Source: Fagopyrum homotropicum (Eukaryota; Streptophyta; Magnoliopsida; Caryophyllales; Polygonaceae). Taken from it: 64,000 nucleotides of DNA. Made by a program: the position numbers and the translations under genes. This document shows, piece by piece, positions 21,566 through 33,235 of this stretch. Location of the stretch: NCBI GenBank assembly GCA_033239125.1, contig BSWB01000002.1, forward strand, positions 82,952,560 through 83,016,559, in the 5' to 3' direction. Position 1 is the stretch's first letter. Each line of letters begins with the position of its first letter. The notes under the pieces were generated by a model. That model was given only the letters and a program-made list of their open reading frames with translations, did not search any database and was not told the DNA's origin.

Positions 21566-23184
21566 TGATGACATGAATTATATGCTATCATATTCATGCA
21601 TATTGCGAGTATATCACCCCAGTTTTACATACATTTGATGAGAATCATGTGCATTTAAGTCTATATTCATGTATATTTCGAGAATAGAGGTCTACACGAG
21701 TTCTTAAATGATTTGTAGGTAAAATGGTGGAGTTTGGATGCGGAAATGGATCGATATCGGACTTAACATCATAAAGTATCAGGAAGGAGTCTTAAAGATA
21801 GGAAAAGATATGAGAAGAAACAACAAAAGAAGATAGAAGACCGAACTAAAAGTTCACACGCTCAAAGGACAAAAATTGGATCGAGATATATGATATAAAT
21901 CGGCCGATTTTCATAGAGATAGACTGAACTCTATCTTAATCGTCCGATTCCGTGTAGGATTCTTCAAAAGTTAAAGAGTTGCAACCCTATCTTTTCCCTA
22001 TAAATAGAGGATGTCTCTCCACACCCAAGACCATCCAATTACACGTCAAGTATACTCAGGAAGAATTGAAGGAACCCTAGGAAAAATGGATTTGACCTTG
22101 GAAAATGAAAATTGAAGCAAGATTGAAGTTCTTGAGGTTTTTCTAGTTTTGGAGTCTTTTTGTCATTGTGAACGCAAGTTTTGGAGTTTTTATTGTCATT
22201 TGCTTAGTTTTAGATATTGTGAACCTTTCTTCATGGATTACTTATTTTTATTTCAAGAATCAAAGTTTTCTTTACTTTAATTTCTCGATTTAGTCATTTT
22301 CTTGATTCTAACAATGTCTCTTATTGGCTAAAATCCTTGTGATTCTAGGGTGATTGGTTGAAGAATGTGGTAAAGATGATGATGGAATCAACCTCACTTT
22401 GAGATTGGACCATGAGACTTGAGTTTTACTTTTGAAGAAAAGAAAAACCGGGCTGTTCTTGAGAAAAATCGACCGATTTTAAGGAAGAACAAACCGATTT
22501 TATTTCTGTCATACCTTTCATGCTTTATCCTTCAACCAAAGTTAAAGATTGCTTAAACCCTAGACTTGTTGAACCTTTTTGACCTATATCTAAGTGTGGG
22601 AAGAGACTTACCCAGTGATTTCCTTGTTTGGTTGTCAACGATGATGAGTTCTAGGTAATTGAGGATTCAAAACCCTTTTATGAAGGTTGAGTGTGTCAAT
22701 CCTCTAACTTTGTGAGTTAACCTGATTCCTTTAGGTTGAATGTTTAGTTTGAGAGTATAATCCTTCCCTTAGATCTCTATCTTATGGAGACTCAACATCC
22801 TTTATTTAGAGCCTTCGATTTGGGATAAGTGGGTAGTGGAACATCACCGTACATTATTCCGTTTTAGAACATAGATCCTTGCAATGCAGCTCTGTCCATA
22901 TATCTTTAGAATTCTTAAATCAAAAACCACAATCGGATACTATGATATCTAGAATCTCTCTTCGCTAATTATTACACATACCTTTGCTTTTGTTATCAAT
23001 ATTTGCATTACTTTGCTTGCTAAATTGCTTTTATCGATTTGATTTCACCAAATCCATGAGATAGACTCTACAGTATTTGCCGTTACTACAATTGATCCGT
23101 ACACTGCGGGTTCGCATATCGTTTTGGCTTATATTTTAGGTTATAATATTAAATCATATTTTCACACACACTTTCAAGCGAACC
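21566..23184 (+). repeat. 5' LTR of element E (about 1619 bp)
   Basis: Starts TGATGACATG and ends near GCGAACC before AGTTTTTGGCG. The U3 tag AAATCGGCCGATTT (21897-21910) lies about 90 bp upstream of the TATA box. The second tag AAAATCGACCGATTTT (22465-22480) is framed by GTTCTT and AAGAAC. Only one recognisable GAGACTTACCCAGTGA motif is present (about 22606). It contains GTACACTGCGGGTTCGC at 23099-23115. Confidence 0.8.
21999..22006 (+). promoter_or_regulatory. TATA box in LTR of element E
   Basis: TATAAATA within CCCTATAAATAGAGG, a canonical plant TATA context, about 430 bp into the LTR. Confidence 0.65.
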
Positions 23185-23190
23185 AGTTTT

Positions 23191-23208
23191 TGGCGCTGTT
23201 GCCGGAGA
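23191..23208 (+). promoter_or_regulatory. Primer binding site, tRNA-Asp type, mutated (element E)
   Basis: TGGCGCTGTTGCCGGAGA, differing at two positions from the exact complement of the plant tRNA-Asp 3' end seen in K (59974-59991). Confidence 0.8.
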
Positions 23209-23320
23209 TTTGGTCTTGACCAAATTAGGTATTTCGCTTGTCTAGCTTGGAAGCTCTTGCTTTTGCTATTGATCTTTTTGCTTTTAGTGGTTTTGCTTTC
23301 AAGAATTTCTTTGCAGGTTT

Positions 23321-24350
23321 ATGCGAAATACTCACAATAGTAAAGAGCTCGTTCCTTACGATCCGGAACCGGAAAAAACAATCCGAAGAAGGCTAAGAGA
23401 AGCTAGTAGAAGAAGAATGGATGAAGTAGATCCCCAAACTGCATATGATTGAGCCACGGAACAACTAAGGGTTGCGAATCAACGAGCACATGATGCGGAA
23501 CAAGAAGCTCGTCGAATAAGAGAAGAAGCACAACGAATAAGAGAAGAAGCTCGTGAAAGGGAAGAATAACTTCAAGCACAGTTGGAGGAGCGGAACAACA
23601 ACAACGACATGAGAAACCAACTCCTTCAAAGAGGAGGAAACGTCCGTTCTGAGATTCCACCACCACCACCTCCACAAGATATAACACCTCACCCTCCGGC
23701 GAGGAACATTAGAGTAGATCAATTGGTGGAAGAGCCACAAACACTAGGACAAAGAATGATTCCGACTCAACGCACCCGCGAAATTGGAATAGATTTCGGG
23801 AACCCAGCTTATCATGATTATGAATTCCACGCTAACGTCAACAATATAATCCACCAAAACCTATTTGGAGGATGCCTACAGAAGTGTCCTCATTTACATC
23901 TTCAAAATTATGAAATGTTTATGGAAACATTGAGACCCGCTAGATTAGAGCCTAACAATCATAAACTGCGAGGTTTCTCTTTTTCTCTATAAAAGACCGG
24001 ACACAAGCTTGGCTTCATTCCTTGCCACGAGGAAGAATAAGAACATGGGCGGATATGACCTTCGAATTCCTTACAAAATTCTTCCCACCTGCTAAAACTA
24101 CTGAATTAAGAGATAAGATTAATGCTTTTATCATGAAAGAGAGGGAGAGCTTATTTAAGTCTTGGGAGAGATTCAAAGACCTTCTACTCAATTTCTATCA
24201 TCATGGAATCCCAAGGATAGAGCTCCTTGAGATCTAATACAAAGGATTGGATGACAAAACACAATTCCGACTTTAATCTCTTTCCGGAGGAACGTTAATG
24301 GATAAACTAGCTGACGATGCATGGGACTTCATTGAAAGACAAGCCTTGGT
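23321..24350 (+). pseudogene. gag: gag of element E, N-terminal part
   Basis: The start is the ATG at 23321 (MRNTHNSKELVPYDPEPEKT), matching the gag starts of J and K (MRRTRAGKE..., MRRSRGKDL...). A predicted coiled coil rich in Glu/Arg/Gln follows, then EEPQTLGQRM and the capsid region (LQNYEMFMETLRPARLEPNN). Stops occur near 23451, 23567, 23990 and 24235. The frame runs into element N at LADDAWDFIERQALV and resumes after it at 30675 (QQKYSQRR). Confidence 0.75.
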
Positions 24351-26109
24351 TGTTCGTTCTAAGACGTGTGTGTGTGGTGAACGATATAGCTTTAAATTTA
24401 TAACCTGAAATATAAGCCTGAAACAATATGCGAGCCCGTAGGATCAATTGTAATAACGGAAAATACTCCAAGGTTAAACACAAGGACTGTGGTTAAACAA
24501 AGATCGGTAATTCAAGTTATCAATAAAAAACAAGCAACAAAGCAAAGATATCAAAGATCATGTAACAATCAGGTAAAGATAATGCGGATTCTAGAGATTA
24601 AAGCATCCAGTTGTGGTTCCTACTCAAAATCTCAAAAGATAACGTGGACAAACCTGAGGTTTGCAAAGGGAAGGTGTTTTTTAGGGTGGGAATAGATCAC
24701 CGGGTAAGTCTCACTACTCACTATCCCAAACCAAAGATCCTCTCACCGGGTAAGTCTCAAGGTACTAAGGAAAGGAACGATAATCTCAAACTAACTCTCA
24801 AAGATGGGTAAGTCTCAAGCTAACTCTCAAAGGAACACACCACCCAAGGAAGTAGAATAAACCTTTACCGGGTAAGTCTCAAGCTAACTCTCAAAGATGG
24901 GATGAAGGCACACTCAAACCCCAATAAAGGATAAACCTTTATTACCTAACACTCATGATCTTGGGTATACAAACAAAGGAATCACCATATAAGTCTCATC
25001 CTAAGCTTGCGTTGAACCAGGAAAGGTATAACAAGGATAAAATTTGGCAAACTGAAACCTCAACTCAGATAAGGATCAGGAAAGGTCTAGCCTTGTTCAG
25101 TTCATGTTCCATCTCGGTCGAGATATTCTATGACTGACCGAGGTGTCGTCGGTTAAGGTAAAGGCTCGAGCTTTCAGGGTCCACTAGGGTAAAGTCTCAT
25201 TCTTTCATCGTCTTTCCCACAACCTTTAGCCAATCACCCTAGAAAGCAATTAATATTCGAACAAGAAAACTTTAACACAAAGGTCTCAAAAACTCAATCA
25301 AACAATCAAACAAACAATTAAACAACGTTCCTCAATCACAACCAGAAAGACAACAAATCTAAGAAAACCTTACAACTTCCTTCAACCTTCCTTCAAAGCT
25401 AACTTCCTTAGATTCTTCAACGTTCCAAATTTCCTACAACTTCCAGCTCTAAGACTTGCTTTCTCATCTCCCCGGGATCTGGAGATATGCACCTCCGAGA
25501 TCTCCAATATCCAGAAAATACACCTCTTTATATAGGAGAATCACCTTCCTAAAATAAAATATCTTCAAAGGAAATTTCCTTCCTTAGAATATCTTCAAAT
25601 CTTCCAAATAAATCAGCCAAAAAGACATGCTTCCATCCAAAAAATCCATCCTAAAATATAGGAAAATCAGTTGCCAAAAATACAAGATCTCAGGCAAGAA
25701 TAAAAAATCTCGTGGCTATGGATTATTCGCCTCGGTCCAGCCCATCCTGAAGATCACCTCGGTCGAGGTGATGCTGTGGCCACCCGAGGTGAATCTCAGC
25801 TACGTGTAAATCTCTCTAATATGGTCCAAAATCAATCTTCCATCCAACTTCCATGCTTCTTGAGCCTTTGTTGTAGCTCCTCAATGCTCCATAATGTAGT
25901 TCCAATGACTCCTTAGCTTCCTTAGCTTCATATCGTTCCAAAACGTGCTATTTTCCCTATAATCACAACGAAACTAGGTGTAGACCTCGATTCGTGCAAA
26001 GGTAAATAAAAAAACATAATGATCAAAGAATATACATCCATACATGCAGATTTATGAAGATAAAACGTTCAAACCAATCCCAAAACATAGACTATAATAC
26101 ATGCTATCA
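24351..26109 (-). repeat. 3' LTR of element N (1759 bp)
   Basis: Ends read TGTTCG...GCTATCA on the plus strand. It contains repeated ACCGGGTAAGTCTC motifs (24699-24880) with a local duplication not found in the other LTR. The U3 tag is the 20-bp ATCACCTCGGTCGAGGTGAT (25753-25772); a U5 tag is near 25112. A minus-strand TATATAAA is at 25527-25534. Confidence 0.9.
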
Positions 26110-26148
26110 AAATACCCCATACTTGTCCCTTGCTTGTCCCCAAGCAAG
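26110..26148 (-). promoter_or_regulatory. 3' polypurine tract with hairpin (A-type), element N
   Basis: On the minus strand: CTTGCTTG, GGGA, CAAGCAAG (26148-26129), then AAGTATGGGGTATTT (26124-26110) touching the LTR. The stem is identical to that of element A although the LTRs differ. Confidence 0.75.
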
Positions 26149-27434
26149 ATCCAAATCTTAGATACAAGATATAGTGGATTATAAGTCATCAAAAAGATCA
26201 ATGAAAAACATGTCAAAACCTTTTGGTGGTGCACTCCATTCATAGATCACCCTAAGAGAATGCTTCATGGCAAATGAAATCAAGATATGATCAAAACATT
26301 TTATAAATATAAGAAAGTTGTTCATCATTGCATAAAATCATAGAATGCATAATAAATCATATTTATCGAAATCAATCATGTATAATCCAGTTTAAACCAC
26401 CAAGTCAATCAACATACTCGAGGCCTCAAGGGCTTCCAAAAGAGGTCAAGAAATGTGTCAAGGTGGGATGTATATAGGGTCATGTGGTGCTAGAATCCGG
26501 GAATAGGATCTTACTTTCACTTTCTTTGAATCACAACATCTTCCACCAATAAGCTTTTCTTATTTTCACTTTACTTTACTTTTTGGGAACATGTACAACG
26601 GTGCACAAAATAATCGAAGCCTAGGAGATTAGCAATCATCAACTTTCCGAGATGACTCAAACCCTTGATGCACATACCATGACCCGTTAGGACTATCGAT
26701 CAATCCAACTTTGGCAAGACACAAACACCCGGCTATGTGAATTGTGCCGAGTTACTCATCATCAAGATCAACGTCCCCAAACCTAATTTGTTTCTTTCTA
26801 ACACTTTCAGCCAAGATCTCAAACTTCACTTCACACGCTTTTTATCATCTGCATCCGAATTCCCGGATAGGTAAAGGGAGGAAAATATGTATATGAGGGG
26901 CTAAAGCATGATCAAGAACTAGAAGAAGAGAATGAAGTGCCTTAATCATCCCAAGAAGAATGTGAGAGAACTCATAATATGGTGTCAACCTTCAAATCTA
27001 ACATAATTTTGATAAAAACAAAGTATTAAACATGCTAGAATTTCAAACAAAGCATTTAGCAACTTAAACATATCATAAAACCTTTCGAGCATATAAAGAT
27101 TTCAAAACCAATGTGCAAACAAATATCTTCTTCGAGGTCCTATCCAGAATAGAAGCACAAAACATTTCGAGAATCTTTCAGTTAAAAACCCATCTCGGTC
27201 GAGGTGTTCTGACGATGTCCGAGGTGTTCAACCGAGATGTGCCTCGGTTTTCACGACCTCGTTTGGTCAAGAACGTTTCGGTCGAGCTAAATTTTTTTAA
27301 AAAATAATTTTTGACGTTTTTCTCAAACAGAAATCTTTATGTATGCATGTAATGACATATAAGCACATAGAGCAGAATAAAAGATAATATCATCGAGTCA
27401 TAAAAACCATAGTCAAGTAAGTCAAATAATATAT
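26149..27434 (-). other. Element N: 3' untranslated region
   Basis: Non-coding, between the two hairpin-purine modules. About 26640-26770 carries the block shared with A, C and K (on the minus strand GAGTAACTCGGCAC...). At 27187-27275 is a cluster of CCTCGG-type words including CATCTCGGTCGAGGTG. No gene is seen. Confidence 0.55.
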
Positions 27435-27468
27435 CAATACCCCATACTTGGGACACATTGTCCCAATG
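27435..27468 (-). promoter_or_regulatory. Internal hairpin-purine module (B-type), element N
   Basis: On the minus strand: CATTG, loop GGA, CAATG (27468-27456), then AAGTATGGGGTATTG (27449-27435). It has a shorter stem than its counterpart in K (ACACATTG/CAATGTGT). Confidence 0.5.
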
Positions 27469-27825
27469 GGTCAAATATAAGTCATGAGAACAAAGTACTC
27501 ACTGGACATAAGCTGAACTACATAATAAATAAGAAAATGTTGCATCTTGGTTGGCGAAGAAAATCTCGGTCGAGGCGTCCTGACAGCATCCGAGATGTGT
27601 CTCAGTCAAACTCCGTCTTCTCAATTTCTCGAATGTCAGTCCTTCCATGTAGCTCCTGGGTTGTAATTTCTTCTAAGAGATCATCTAATTCCTGTCTAGG
27701 AGGACACACAAAAATCAAGCAAACTATCTAAACTAGACTAGAAAAGGGAAAGGAAAGCAATACCTTGGGTTGCCTCCCAAGAAGCGCTTGGTTTAAGGTC
27801 GCTAGATGGATCTTTCTCCATGGAA
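27469..27825 (-). other. Element N: spacer after integrase remnant with tags
   Basis: Contains CTCGGTCGAGGCG (about 27567) and CCGAGATGTG words (27590), at the position that precedes ORF3 in elements A and J; ORF3 itself is absent. It ends with GGGTTGCCTCCCAAGAAGCG (about 27771-27790), the block found after integrase in K and J. Confidence 0.5.
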
Positions 27826-28144
27826 TTACTCAATGTACCTTGAACACTTTTGAGTGCTCATCACATCCATCATAAAACTCTTCCAAAAAGATTCGGTTCT
27901 TAATTTCACCGGCAAATGGTTAGATCTCCCACGTACAAGTTTGTACGGTTTGATTCTCACCGAAATCCTTCTAGCTTTCCTGCTCTTTAATGGGACATAA
28001 TCTAGCCTTGCGTCCCATCCTTCCCTGGATCTAGAAATAATCTTCTCATAACTCCTCTTTGCTTCCCTATCTCCAGCTTGGGGATGACGTATGGTCCTTG
28101 TCATGTGAATGACCCGATACTTGAACAAAAGGCCCGTCATTGCC
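27826..28144 (-). pseudogene. Integrase C-terminal remnant in element N
   Basis: Weak but positional similarity to the end of integrase in J and K: on the minus strand CATCCCCAA (compare YHPQ), then a segment like REIKGILEKTVSR..W, then KPYKLVRGRSNHLPV, which parallels TPYKLVYGKSCHLPV of K. Frame and residues are badly decayed. It is fused to the unrelated ORF at 28145-28639. Confidence 0.5.
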
Positions 28145-28639
28145 TTAACGGTGATCTCCACTCCTTGTAGTCCAAGGAACATCTTCTTTCAACAAATATA
28201 AGGGAGGTTTCATCTTGACCTTCGGAGGTTCCTTCGGAAAAGATCTCCAACTCTTCGGTGCATCCCTGAAGAAATTTAGAACTTTAAACGGGGTAGGACC
28301 AAGTACCTTATAAAGTTCTTCAAAGCTTGGGACAAGTTTCATGTTAGGATGATAATCAACACATGAAATATCTCCCAACTCAGTTGGATTCTCTTCAACC
28401 TTGGCCACAGTTTCAACAGTTGGATCGAGGTCTTCCACTTCTTCCTCTTCTTCAATGAGGACTTCAAGAGGAGCTTCAGATTCAATCGGAGGAATGCTCG
28501 AAACTCGTAGTTCTTCCTTATACACCTCTTTCGGCTTAGCATAGGTTAGGAAGCTTTCTTTGAGCTTCTCCACCTTCTTCATCACATTCTCCCACCTTGA
28601 TTCAAGCGAATCTTCAAGAGGTTGCTTTTTCAGGGACAT
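28145..28639 (-). CDS. Unrecognised 164-aa ORF of element N
   Basis: Starts at ATG 28639 (MSLKKQPLEDSLESRWENVM). The N-terminal 60 residues are charged and probably helical. A strongly acidic stretch (IEEEEEVEDLDPTVE) follows, then CVDYHPNMKLVPSFEELYKV and a lysine/proline-rich end. No retroviral enzyme motif, zinc knuckle, signal peptide or membrane segment is seen. It occupies the place of gag-pol in a non-autonomous element and is in a different frame from the overlapping upstream ORF, so both may be parts of one older frame. It could be a relic of a captured host gene or a family-specific protein. The window alone does not decide whether it is translated. Confidence 0.4.
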   Translation of the reverse strand: MSLKKQPLEDSLESRWENVMKKVEKLKESFLTYAKPKEVYKEELRVSSIPPIESEAPLEVLIEEEEEVEDLDPTVETVAKVEENPTELGDISCVDYHPNMKLVPSFEELYKVLGPTPFKVLNFFRDAPKSWRSFPKEPPKVKMKPPLYLLKEDVPWTTRSGDHR

Positions 28640-28826
28640 TCAACTCATCCCATAACCCAAGCTCATCCTCAATAGCCTCTTCTCTTTCCTTTTCGTCACT
28701 AAATTCGATGAACGCAAATAAGCGCAACAAATATTCATAATGGTCCGCCCTAGTAAGTTGTCTTGCTCTCCAAACTGGATCAAATGCAGGTTCATAGCGA
28801 CTCGCAGCCGTTGGAAATCCTGAGAA
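28614..28826 (-). CDS. Unrecognised 70-codon open stretch upstream in element N
   Basis: Open without an ATG at its head; it follows a TAG at 28827-28829 and ends at TGA 28614-28616. The product would contain YEPAFDPVWRARQLTRADHY and an acidic helical part (FSDEKEREEAIEDELGLWDE). It overlaps the next ORF by 26 bp in another frame, suggesting a frame change within one longer protein. Not similar to the gag starts of E, J or K. Confidence 0.35.
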   Translation of the reverse strand, partial: FSGFPTAASRYEPAFDPVWRARQLTRADHYEYLLRLFAFIEFSDEKEREEAIEDELGLWDELNVPEKATS

Positions 28827-28911
28827 CTACAAAACTCACAGGAAAAGAGCAAATGCAAAAGCAAAAGCTTCCAAGCTAGACAACCAAATACCGAACTCGG
28901 TCTTGACCAAG

Positions 28912-28929
28912 TCCCCGACAACGGCACCA
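28912..28929 (-). promoter_or_regulatory. Primer binding site, tRNA-Asp type (element N)
   Basis: TGGTGCCGTTGTCGGGGA on the minus strand, two differences from the exact tRNA-Asp complement, six bases inside the 5' LTR. Confidence 0.8.
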
Positions 28930-28935
28930 AAAACT

Positions 28936-30669
28936 TGTTTGCTCTCAGAAGTGTGTGTGTGGTGAACGATATAGCTTTAGATTTATAAACTAAAATATAA
29001 GCTTGGAACAATATGCGAACCCGCAGTTTACGGATCAATTGTAATAACGGCAAATACTCCAGGGTCGAACACAAGGACTATGGTGAAACAAAGATCGGTA
29101 ATTCAGGTTGTCAATCAAAAACAAGCAACAAAGAAAAGATATCAAAGATGATCTAACAACCAGGTAAAGAGAATGCGGATTCTAGAGATTAAAGCATATA
29201 GTTGTGGTTCTGACTCGAGATCTCAAAAGATAACGTGGACAAAGCTGACGTTTGCAAAGGGAAGGTGTTTCTAAGGTGGGAATAGATCACCGAGTAAGTC
29301 TCACTACTCACTCCGGGTAAGTCTCAAGGTACTAAGGAAAGGAACTATAATCTCAAACCAACACACCACCCAAGGGGATAGAATCAACCTTTACCGGGTA
29401 ATTTTCAAGCTAACTCTCAAAGATGGGATTAAGGCACACTCAAACCCCAATAAAGTATAAAAATTTATTACCTAACACTCATGATCTTGGGTATATAAAC
29501 AAAGGAATCACCGGGTAAGTCTCATCCAAGGCTTGCGTTGAACCAGGAAAGGTATAACAAGGATAGGATTTGTCAAACTGAAACCTCAACTCAGATAAGG
29601 ATCAAGAAAGGTCTCGCCTCGCTCAGTTCATGTTCCATCTCGGTCGAGATGTTCTATGACTGACCGAGGTGTTCGTCGGTTAAGGTAAAGGCTCGAGCTT
29701 TCAGGGTCCACTGGGGTAAAGGCTCATTCTTTCATCGTCTTTCCCACAACCTTCAACCAATCACCCTAGAATCGCATAAAGAACTTAGCCAACAATCATT
29801 ATGATAACGATAATCAAATATATAAGAAAGGAATCAATATTCAAACAAGAAAACCATAACACAAAGGTCTCAATAACTCAATCAAACAATCAAACAAACA
29901 ATCAAACTCTATTCCTCAATCACAACGAGAAAACAACATATCTAAGAAAACCTTACAACTTCCTTCAACCTTCCTTCAAAGCTAACTTCCTTGGATTCTT
30001 CAACCTTCCAAACTTCCTTCAACTTCCCGCTCTAAGACTTGCTTTTTGATCTCCCTGGGATCTGAAGATATTCACCTCTGAGATCTCCAATATCCAGAAA
30101 ATACACCTCTTTATATAGGAGAATCACCTTCCTAAAATAAAATATCTTTAAAGGCAAATTCCTTCCTTAGAATATCTTCCAATCTTCCAAGTAAATCAGC
30201 CAAAAAGACATGTTTCCATCCAGAAAATTCATCCTAAAATATAGGAAAATCACTTGCCAAAAATAGAAGATCTCAGCTAAGAATAAAAGATCTCGTGGCT
30301 ATGGATTATTCGCCTCGGTCTAGCCTATCCTAAAGATCACCTCGGTCGAGGTGATGTTGTGGCCACCCGAGGTGAATCTCAGCTACGTGTAAATCTCTCT
30401 AATTTGGTCCAAAATCAATCTTCCATCCAACTTCCATGCTTTCTGAGCCTTTCTTGTAGCTCCAATGACTCCTTAGCTGCCTTAGCTCCATATCGTTCCA
30501 AAACCTGCTATTTTCCCTACAATCACAACAAAACCAGGTGTAGACCTCGATTCTTGCAAAGGTAAACAAAAAAACATAATGATCAAAGAATATACATCCA
30601 TACATGCAGATTTAGGAAGATAAAACGTCCAAACCAATCCCAAAACATAGACTATAATGCATGCTATCA
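28936..30669 (-). repeat. 5' LTR of element N (1734 bp)
   Basis: Plus-strand ends TGTTTGCTC...GCTATCA, paired with 24351-26109. Tags: CATCTCGGTCGAGATG at 29636-29651 and ATCACCTCGGTCGAGGTGAT at 30336-30355. Minus-strand TATATAAA at 30110-30117. Right flank TTGGT. Confidence 0.9.
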
Positions 30670-30674
30670 TTGGT

Positions 30675-33235
30675 GCAACAGAAATATTCCCAAAGAAGGA
30701 ACGATGATTGACTCCAACGACCCTGAGTCCATGAGGTAAGTCTTACAACCAATTTATCCGTTGAAATTGATACTCTTAAACATCAAATGAAAGAAGTGCA
30801 GAAAAATCAAGCTCCAACACAAGCTAATTTACCTCCTAAAGAGCGTGATGTGAATTTTACGGGGCAAGGAATCTACCAATGAAATAATTACCGAGGAAAC
30901 CGGAACAACAATTACAATAATAGGAATTCCGGAAGAGGAGAGGATGACATCCCGATCATAGTCATCCCGGATTTTCATACTCAAATCCGGATGCCGCACT
31001 AAATCCGCCCGCATCCTCTAGCAATGCTCTTCCCGCAAGAACTCAAAACCCCCCACCGGGATTCAACCAACCTCCAAGGGATCCACCGTAGGGAATGTGG
31101 GAGAAGATGTTGAAACAGATGGAAGAGATGAAGAAGAGTATAACATCAATCTCTAAAGCTCACAAGGCCTTAGAGAATCAAGTTTTTAGTAATGCCGGGG
31201 AGGTTCAGAGAGATCAAGGAAGAGTTCCCGGAAGAATGGAAAACAACCCAAAGGGGCAAATAAATGCTATCACCACAAGAAGCGGAATCCAAACTAATGA
31301 TCCATTACCAAAAACTGTTGATAAAGGGAAGCAACTGATGATCAAAGAGGAACCGGAGTCAAGCAACAAGGAGAAAAAAAAAGCACCGGTCTATGTACCT
31401 CCTCCAGCATAAAAACCACCTCTTCCTTTCCCGAAATCTCACGCTATAGAGGACAACAAAAAACATTTCGGTAAGTTTGTTGACCTTATGAGAAAATTAC
31501 ATATTAATATTCCTTTTATGGATGCCATTGTCGGAATACCAAGTTCTTGAGGAAATCCTTTCCAACAAAAGAAAGCTAGAAGATGATGAGAAGTAAGGAT
31601 GACCAAAAGGTCTTCCGAACTTATCCAAACGATGAAATAGGAGATTTTACCAAAGCTAAGGGATCTCGGATCTTTGTGCGTTCCCGTTCACACTTGATGA
31701 GTGATGTATGAAGCTCTATGTGATCGTGGAGCAAGTGTGAGCATAATACCTTTAGCATTGTGCGAGAAAGCTGGACTTGGAGCACCAAAACCCATCAAGA
31801 TGACGCTATACATGGCGGATAGGTCCATAACACACCCCACGGGATTCTAGAAGACATTCCCATCTTGCTAGGTAAATTTTACATTTTAATTGATTTTGTT
31901 GTTCTAGACATTCCTGTAGATCATCCTGTTCCAATTATACTTGAGAGACTTCCTTGCAAATTTGGGTTGCATTGTGGATTGCAAGAATGCAACACTTTCC
32001 TTCAAAACTAGAGAAAAGAATGTAGAGTTCCAGCTGGCTTCAATGATCAAAGGGGCAGCTATGGGAGAAGACATTTTCAAAACATATGATGAAGAGGAAT
32101 CAAGGGAAGAGGTAAGCTCTATCTTACTCAAAGATCCACTTGAAAAATTTATTAGCTTGTGCATTGTAGATGAAGGGGAAGAGGAGGACTGTAACATTGA
32201 AATCCGAGCACTAAGAACCTTGGAGGAAGATCACAAAGCAAAGTTTGAAGTACTACAAGAGGCTACGGAAAAAACTGAAAAAATTGACTCCATACAAGAA
32301 AATCGGTCGATTTTCTTGAATATAATAATTAATTCAACAGTTTTTCTCAATTCGATTACAAAATCGACCAAAATATCGACGCCCTAGAAAAATCGGTCGA
32401 TTTTCCTGATACTTCTACAACTACTCCGGAATCAATTGCAAGCGTTCTTGGATGAAACAACACACCTCCGTCCACTTCGGAAACTTCCCCAATGACCTTG
32501 TTAGGTCAGAACTAATCAACCAAGGAGCTTCCTACCTTGGAATTGAAACCTCTTCCTTCGCACTTAAGGCACACATTTCTAGGATAAAACTCTACTCATC
32601 CGGTCATTGTTAGCTCCAATTAACCAAAGATGAAGTTAATAGATAAATCCATGAACTAAGACTACACAAGAAACCTTTAGGATACACTATTAATGATCTT
32701 GTTGGCATTAAATCCTCCTTATGCATGCATAATATTTTGATGGAAGATAACCAAAAGCCTCACAAGAACCTCAAAGACGGTTAAATCCGATCATGAAAGA
32801 GGTTGTGAAGAAGGAAATTCTTAAGCTTCTTGATGCAGGAATTATCTTTCCGATTTCCGATAGCAAATGGGTGACCCCCGTTCATGTAGTTCCGAAGAAA
32901 GGAGGAATAACCATTGTAACTAACAAAAGCAACGAACTCATTCCTATTAGAACAAGGATGGGATAGAGGATGTGCATTGATTATAGAAAGCTGAACGTTG
33001 CAATGAGGAAGGATCACTCCCCTCTTCCTTTCATCGATCAAATTCTTGAAAGGTTAGCACAACACTCTCACTTTTATTATTTGGATGGATATAGCTGTTT
33101 CTTCCAAATTCCCATCCACCCCGATGATCAAGAGAAGACAAAATTTACGTGCCCTTGGTTAAGTTTGCTTATAGAAGGATTCCATTCAGACTTTGCAATG
33201 CACCGGCCACTTTCCAAAGATGCATGATGGCCACC
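30675..33235 (+). pseudogene. pol: Element E: gag C-terminus, protease and RT start
   Basis: Asn-rich gag tail (about 30880-30930), then a segment ending NPKGQINAITTRSG (31095-31300), which marks the gag/protease border. Protease: the active-site Asp is kept but the next residue is Arg (CDRGASVSI, about 31720-31745). The linker to RT (31941-32470) carries AAAATCGGTCGATTTT at 32299-32314 and 32389-32404. RT begins near 32780 (RRLNPIMKEVVKKEILKLLD) and runs through CIDYRKLN (32970) and YLDGYSCFFQIPIHPDD. It ends at 33235 before the catalytic Asp pair. At least a dozen stops or frame changes. Confidence 0.75.

Larger units (their letters stand above)
24351..30669 (-). mobile_element. Element N: complete non-autonomous LTR element, CCTCGG-tag family
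   Basis: 6319 bp with two LTRs (1759 and 1734 bp), a tRNA-Asp-type primer site, both hairpin-purine modules and a perfect 5-bp TSD TTGGT (24346-24350 and 30670-30674). The interior is only 2826 bp and has no gag, protease or RT: it holds a decayed integrase C-terminal piece and two overlapping ORFs that I do not recognise. It inserted into the gag of element E; deleting it and one TSD copy leaves the gag reading frame continuous. Confidence 0.9.
21566..33235 (+). mobile_element. Element E: Athila-like, ATCGG-tag family, 3' truncated
   Basis: 5' LTR (21566-23184), tRNA-Asp-type primer site, gag from 23321, interrupted at 24351-30669 by element N, then gag C-terminus, protease and the start of RT, ending near 33235 where Del-type LTR sequence follows. 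The rest of pol and the 3' LTR are missing. Many stops are present. The flanking fragment 21183-21565 is the sequence into which E inserted. Confidence 0.8.
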
